This document shows positions 7,262 through 10,445 of a stretch of DNA of 10,445 bases, one piece after another. Origin of the DNA: Tardiphaga sp. (lineage in GTDB: Bacteria; Pseudomonadota; Alphaproteobacteria; Rhizobiales; Xanthobacteraceae). A program made the position numbers and the translations under genes. The DNA lies in NCBI GenBank assembly GCA_014377915.1, contig JACMOT010000572.1, forward strand, positions 1-10,445. Reading direction: 5' to 3'. The notes under the pieces were generated by a model. It did not search any database. It saw nothing but the letters and a program-made list of their open reading frames with translations, and had not been told where the DNA came from. How positions within the stretch are numbered: position 1 is the stretch's first letter; each line of letters begins with the position of its first letter.

Positions 7262-8216
7262 TGTCAGTGCCTTGCTGCCATTTACGGCGTTGCATGCCGA
7301 ACCAGGAGATCGCGATCGCCGCCATCAGGAACGGGATCATCGCGGTGGCGATCGCCGCGCCTTCGCCGAGCCGGCCGGACAGAATGCCGCGCTGATAGCT
7401 CAGCGTCGCCATCAGATGGGTGGCGTTGACGGGACCGCCGCGGGTCAGCGCCCAGATCAGCTGGAAGTCGGTGAAGGTGAACAGCACCGAGAACGTCATC
7501 ACCACGGCGATGATCGGCGTCAACAGCGGATAGGTGATGAAGCGGAAGCGCTGCCACGAGGTGGCACCGTCCAGCGTCGCGGCCTCGTAGAGCGACGGCG
7601 ACACGGTCTGCAGTCCAGCCAGCAGCGTGATCGCCACGAACGGCACGCCGCGCCAGATATTGGCGAAGATCACGCTGCCGCGCGCCATGTTGGAATCGCC
7701 GAGGAAATTGATGTTGTGGTCGATCCATCCCATCTTGATCAGCGACCACGAGATGATCGAGAATTGTGAATCATAGATCCACCAGAACGCGATCGCCGAC
7801 AGCACGGTGGGCACGATGAAGGGGATCAGCACCGCGGCGCGGATCAGCGCCTTGAACGGCATGTGGCGGTTCAGCAGCAGCGCGAGGTAAAGTCCGACCA
7901 CGAATTTGATGGCCGAGGCGACGACCGTGTAGAGCAGCGTGTTAAATACCGAGAGCCAGAAAATCGAATCCTCCCACAGCCATTCGTAATTCTCCAGGCC
8001 AACAAAATTGCCGCCGCCACGACCGATACGGTCGTCGGTGAAACTCATCCAGACGCCGAGAAACAGCGGATAGGCCAGGAACAGGATCAGGAACGCCGCC
8101 GCCGGCATCATGAACCACATGGCCAGCCAGCCGCGATTCGTGCGCAGCCGGTCCCAGGCGGAAGATTTGCCGAAATGCCTTGTCGGCGTCGGCAACGATG
8201 TCGGGAGGGTGGTCAT
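7254..8216 (-). CDS. Carbohydrate ABC transporter permease, MalF/UgpA-like
   Basis: The protein has 320 residues and is the first of two membrane subunits of the importer. A polar N-terminus of about 30 residues is followed by hydrophobic segments near 31-57, 90-116, 124-148, 181-205, 228-250 and 285-308. FVGLENYEWL (71-80) is the typical periplasmic 'xGLxNY' stretch. The EAA loop is EAATLDGATSWQRF (211-224) followed by ITYPLLTPI. A GGAG sequence lies 10 nt before the ATG, so initiation looks modest in strength. The gene is separated from the solute-binding-protein gene by 205 bp containing a strong hairpin and repeat copy 3, and it overlaps the next permease gene by 8 bp. Confidence 0.93.
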   Translation of the reverse strand: MTTLPTSLPTPTRHFGKSSAWDRLRTNRGWLAMWFMMPAAAFLILFLAYPLFLGVWMSFTDDRIGRGGGNFVGLENYEWLWEDSIFWLSVFNTLLYTVVASAIKFVVGLYLALLLNRHMPFKALIRAAVLIPFIVPTVLSAIAFWWIYDSQFSIISWSLIKMGWIDHNINFLGDSNMARGSVIFANIWRGVPFVAITLLAGLQTVSPSLYEAATLDGATSWQRFRFITYPLLTPIIAVVMTFSVLFTFTDFQLIWALTRGGPVNATHLMATLSYQRGILSGRLGEGAAIATAMIPFLMAAIAISWFGMQRRKWQQGTDND

Positions 8217-8255
8217 TCCATTGCAGCTCCGGTTACAAGCTCAATTGCTCGCGTC

Positions 8256-8370
8256 CGTCATTGCGAGGTCAGGGAAAGCCAATTGGCTTTCCCCTCAGCC
8301 GTTGCGACGAAGCAATCCAGTCTTCGCTTTTGGCTTCTGGATTGCCGCGTCGCCTCGCTCCTCGCAATGA
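8256..8370. repeat. Palindromic intergenic repeat, copy 3, with a 28-bp insertion
   Basis: This has the same design as copies 1 and 2: it starts CGTCATTGCGAGG, contains GCGACGAAGCAATCCAG and GGATTGCCGCGTCGC, and ends CTCCTCGCAATGA. Compared with copy 2, 28 extra bases lie between GCGAGG and AGCCGTTGCG (8269-8296), and most of these are a perfect palindrome. It lies between the solute-binding-protein gene and the first permease gene, within one transcription unit. Confidence 0.85.
8272..8293. repeat. Perfect 22-bp palindrome inside repeat copy 3
   Basis: The arms GGGAAAGCC (8272-8280) and GGCTTTCCC (8285-8293) flank a central AATT. It forms the core of the insertion that distinguishes repeat copy 3. 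A similar AATT-centred palindrome with different arms occurs at 9881-9908. Confidence 0.9.
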
Positions 8371-8379
8371 TGGAGAAGA

Positions 8380-8406
8380 GGCCGGCGCGAAACAGTCGCG
8401 CCGGCC
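8380..8406 (-). terminator. Strong hairpin after the solute-binding-protein gene (attenuator or 3'-end stabiliser)
   Basis: A perfect 11-bp stem pairs GGCCGGCGCGA with TCGCGCCGGCC around a 5-nt loop. It begins 15 bp after the TAA stop of the binding-protein gene. On the minus-strand transcript it is followed by TCTTCTCC, a pyrimidine tract rather than a true U-run. It could cause partial termination, or stop 3'-exonucleases and so raise binding-protein mRNA over permease mRNA. Confidence 0.6.
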
Positions 8407-8421
8407 CTCGTGATCACATCA

Positions 8422-9747
8422 TTACGCGCGGAAGATGCGCTTGGCCGCGCGTTCCGCCGAGGCCATCGCGGTCTTCACGTCTTCACGGCCAGTGCAGTAG
8501 TTGGCGTACATGTCGACCACCACGAAATCGGCGATCGCCGCCGCCGCGTTCTCGCTCATCTGCGCCTCGCCCGCCGGAGTCGATGCCGTGGTCGCGACAT
8601 CGCGGTACGGGGTATTTTTCGGATCGGCGGTCCAGATCGGGTTCTTCTCATAGGCCTTGAGGAACGGAGACAGATAGCCCTGCGCCGACTCGACCCACGG
8701 GTTGAACTGCTCCGGCTCCATCAGGAAGGCGGTGAACGCCTTGCAGGCCTGCGGGAATTTGGTGAAGGAAAAGATCAGGATCGGGAAGCCAAGATGCAGT
8801 TCGCGGCGCTTGCCGTCGAGACCCTTGGGCAGATGGGCGTGGTTCATGTCCTCGGCGATCGCCGGCGCTTCCTTCTTCGCCGTCACATAGACCGAGATGC
8901 CGTTGGTGGTGAGGTGTAACTGGCCGGCGAGGAAAGCCTTGTTGTTCGACGAATCGTTCCAGGACGCGGTGCCCGGGATAAAATTGTCGTACAGCGACTT
9001 GACGTATTCCAGCGACTTCGCGGTTTCCGGCGAGTTGATGGTGACCTTGTTGTCCTTGTCGATCAGCTTGCCGCCATGGGCCCACAGCGCCCAGTGCACC
9101 CAGCCATTGGCGTCTCCCGAAGCATGGCCAAGCGCCATGCCGCCGGGTGTGCCGTTCTTGTTCATGCCCTTGAACAGGTCCTGAAGGCCGGCGAGGTCCT
9201 CCGGGAAGGTCTTGTGGCCGGCCTTTTCAGCGGCGGCGACGCGGTAGTTGACCAGCCCACCGGTGGCAGGGACGGGTACGCCGATCCACTTGCCATTATA
9301 CTTGCCGTATTGTTCGCCGGAACTGGCCCAGCCGCCATTCTTCTTGCCGAGATATTCGGCGACGTCGGTGACGTCCATGCACTTCGACGGAAACAGGAAC
9401 GGCAGCGAGTACAGGCCCCACACCATATCGAGTCCCTGCCCGGTATTGGCCGCGACCGAGGCCTTGGGCTGGATATCGTCATAGGATTCGTTGGACACCG
9501 TGATGGTCACGCCGGTGGCTTTCTGGAAGGCGTCGACGATCTTCATGAAGGCGACGTCTTCAGCTTCGACAAAACGCTTCCAGCGCAGCAGGTTGATCTT
9601 GGCGCCCGGCTCCGGTTTCCACTGCGAGGTCTGCGCCCAGGCCTTGGCGTAACCCAGCAGCTGGTCGGCGGACATGGTCGCCGCGGCAGCCAGCGTGATC
9701 GCGCCGCCCTTGAGCAGAGATCGGCGATCCGGTGTAAATCCAGTCAT
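8422..9747 (-). CDS. Extracellular solute-binding protein (family 1) with Tat signal
   Basis: The protein has 441 residues and is the periplasmic receptor of the ABC importer. The N-terminus DRRSLLKGG (7-15) is a twin-arginine motif, followed by a hydrophobic stretch and a likely cleavage after AWA (Ala38). Export would therefore be of folded protein by the Tat system, as is common for sugar-binding proteins in this bacterial group. The mature part has the two-lobe family 1 layout: INLLRWKRFVEAE, TGVTITVSNESYDDI and DMVWGLYSLPFLFP near the N-lobe, then GKWIGVPVPATGG and the C-terminal helices. The start follows AGGGAGA about 8 nt upstream. The upstream gene encodes the ATPase; downstream are a hairpin, a repeat and the permeases. 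The ligand is probably a sugar, polyol or sugar acid, given the DenD-like enzyme in the same unit. Ligand identity is not shown by the sequence. Confidence 0.92.
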   Translation of the reverse strand: MTGFTPDRRSLLKGGAITLAAAATMSADQLLGYAKAWAQTSQWKPEPGAKINLLRWKRFVEAEDVAFMKIVDAFQKATGVTITVSNESYDDIQPKASVAANTGQGLDMVWGLYSLPFLFPSKCMDVTDVAEYLGKKNGGWASSGEQYGKYNGKWIGVPVPATGGLVNYRVAAAEKAGHKTFPEDLAGLQDLFKGMNKNGTPGGMALGHASGDANGWVHWALWAHGGKLIDKDNKVTINSPETAKSLEYVKSLYDNFIPGTASWNDSSNNKAFLAGQLHLTTNGISVYVTAKKEAPAIAEDMNHAHLPKGLDGKRRELHLGFPILIFSFTKFPQACKAFTAFLMEPEQFNPWVESAQGYLSPFLKAYEKNPIWTADPKNTPYRDVATTASTPAGEAQMSENAAAAIADFVVVDMYANYCTGREDVKTAMASAERAAKRIFRA

Positions 9748-9802
9748 CTGTCTAGTCTCCCTGTTTATTGGCTCGTTGATCGACCAATGTTTTGAATGAA
9801 TT

Positions 9803-9953
9803 TGTCATTCCGGGGCGCGAGCAGCTCGCTGCGAGCGAACCCGGAATCTCGAAATGTTCAGCGCAAAACATCTCGTGATTCTCAGCCACTCCAATTGGAG
9901 TGGCTGAGGTCCGCATCAGCCGGCTTCGCCGTCTGCTCCATCCCGGAATGACA
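9803..9953. repeat. 151-bp composite palindromic element of the 'tcattccggg' type
   Basis: The outer inverted ends are TGTCATTCCGGG (9803-9814) and CCCGGAATGACA (9942-9953). Inside are four smaller inverted repeats in series: GCTCG/CGAGC (9824-9836), an imperfect 15-bp arm pair (9844-9881, two mismatches), a perfect 28-bp palindrome (9881-9908), and CAGxCGGC/GCCGxCTG (9917-9935). It begins 4 bp after the original ATPase stop and fills most of the gap to the binding-protein gene. It is a different family from the three ~90-bp repeats. Confidence 0.82.
9881..9908. repeat. Perfect 28-bp palindrome inside the composite element
   Basis: The arms CTCAGCCACTCC (9881-9892) and GGAGTGGCTGAG (9897-9908) flank a central AATT. 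It shares the CCAATTGG core and a TCAG beginning with the palindrome at 8272-8293, but the remaining arm bases differ. Confidence 0.9.
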
Positions 9954-9956
9954 TGC

Positions 9957-10097
9957 CTAGATCCGCTTTCCCGTATCCTTGTCGAACAGATGCGCCGAGG
10001 CGGCGCGCGGCCGCAGGTGGATCTTGTCCCCAGGCTCGACATGGCGGCGATCGCGGAAGATCGCGATGATGTCCTGGGTGCCGATCCGTGCCACGAT
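9957..10097 (-). pseudogene. Separated 3' end of the ABC ATPase gene beyond an in-frame amber codon
   Basis: In the same frame as the ATPase and directly after the TAG at 10098-10100, 46 more codons encode IVARIGTQDIIAIFRD, then EPGDKIHLRP and HLFDKDTGKRI, ending at a TAG at 9957-9959. This is the expected C-terminal TOBE/OB segment of UgpC/MalK-type ATPases, which usually end in '...HLFD..TG.R'. There is no frameshift. A single base change (CAG to TAG) would explain the interruption, since relatives commonly have Gln after GSET. No own start or ribosome site is visible, so it is probably not translated unless the stop is read through or is a sequencing error. Confidence 0.8.

Positions 10098-10445
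<348 letters not shown>

Overview
The window looks like the chromosome of an alphaproteobacterium of the Bradyrhizobium/Rhodopseudomonas/Afipia group. The evidence is high GC content, tight gene packing, protein sequences typical of that group, and palindromic intergenic repeats of the 'cattgcgag...ctcgcaatg' and 'tcattccggg...cccggaatga' kinds. The genus is an inference from the sequence style; there is no rRNA or other marker gene here. No CRISPR array, tRNA, rRNA or insertion sequence was seen.

Left part, plus strand (1-2300): two genes 10 bp apart, the first running off the left edge. The first encodes an L,D-transpeptidase-like (YkuD/Tlde1-type) protein with a plausible catalytic His/Cys pair. 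The second joins an uncharacterised N-terminal domain carrying an HE-x6-D motif to a C-terminal DUF2272 domain that resembles NlpC/P60/CHAP amidases but has Ser at the usual Cys position. Both look like peptidoglycan- or peptide-acting enzymes of unknown purpose.

Middle part, minus strand (2301-5008): an acyl-CoA synthetase of the AMP-binding superfamily and, 5 bp upstream of it, an SCP-x-type thiolase. They form a two-gene acyl-CoA unit with a reasonable sigma70-like promoter just upstream of the thiolase. The synthetase stop codon abuts the DUF2272 gene stop codon, so the two strands converge with no gap.

Right part, minus strand (5170-10445): a carbohydrate-type ABC importer in transcription order ATPase (partial, off the right edge), Tat-exported solute-binding protein, MalF-like permease, MalG-like permease, then a DenD-like sugar-acid dehydrogenase. 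The set fits uptake and first oxidation of a sugar acid or polyol-derived compound; the substrate cannot be read from the sequence. The ATPase reading frame is interrupted by an in-frame amber codon 46 codons before its apparent natural stop.

Most striking non-coding feature: the three larger gaps of the ABC unit, and the gap between denD and the thiolase, each hold a palindromic repeat. There are three copies of one ~90-bp family and one 151-bp composite element of a second family. Two of the four also contain a perfect palindrome centred on CCAATTGG with different arm sequences (22 bp and 28 bp). The gap after the solute-binding-protein gene also has a perfect 11-bp-stem hairpin, a layout like the E. 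coli malE-malF intercistronic region. All gaps between genes are under 300 bp.
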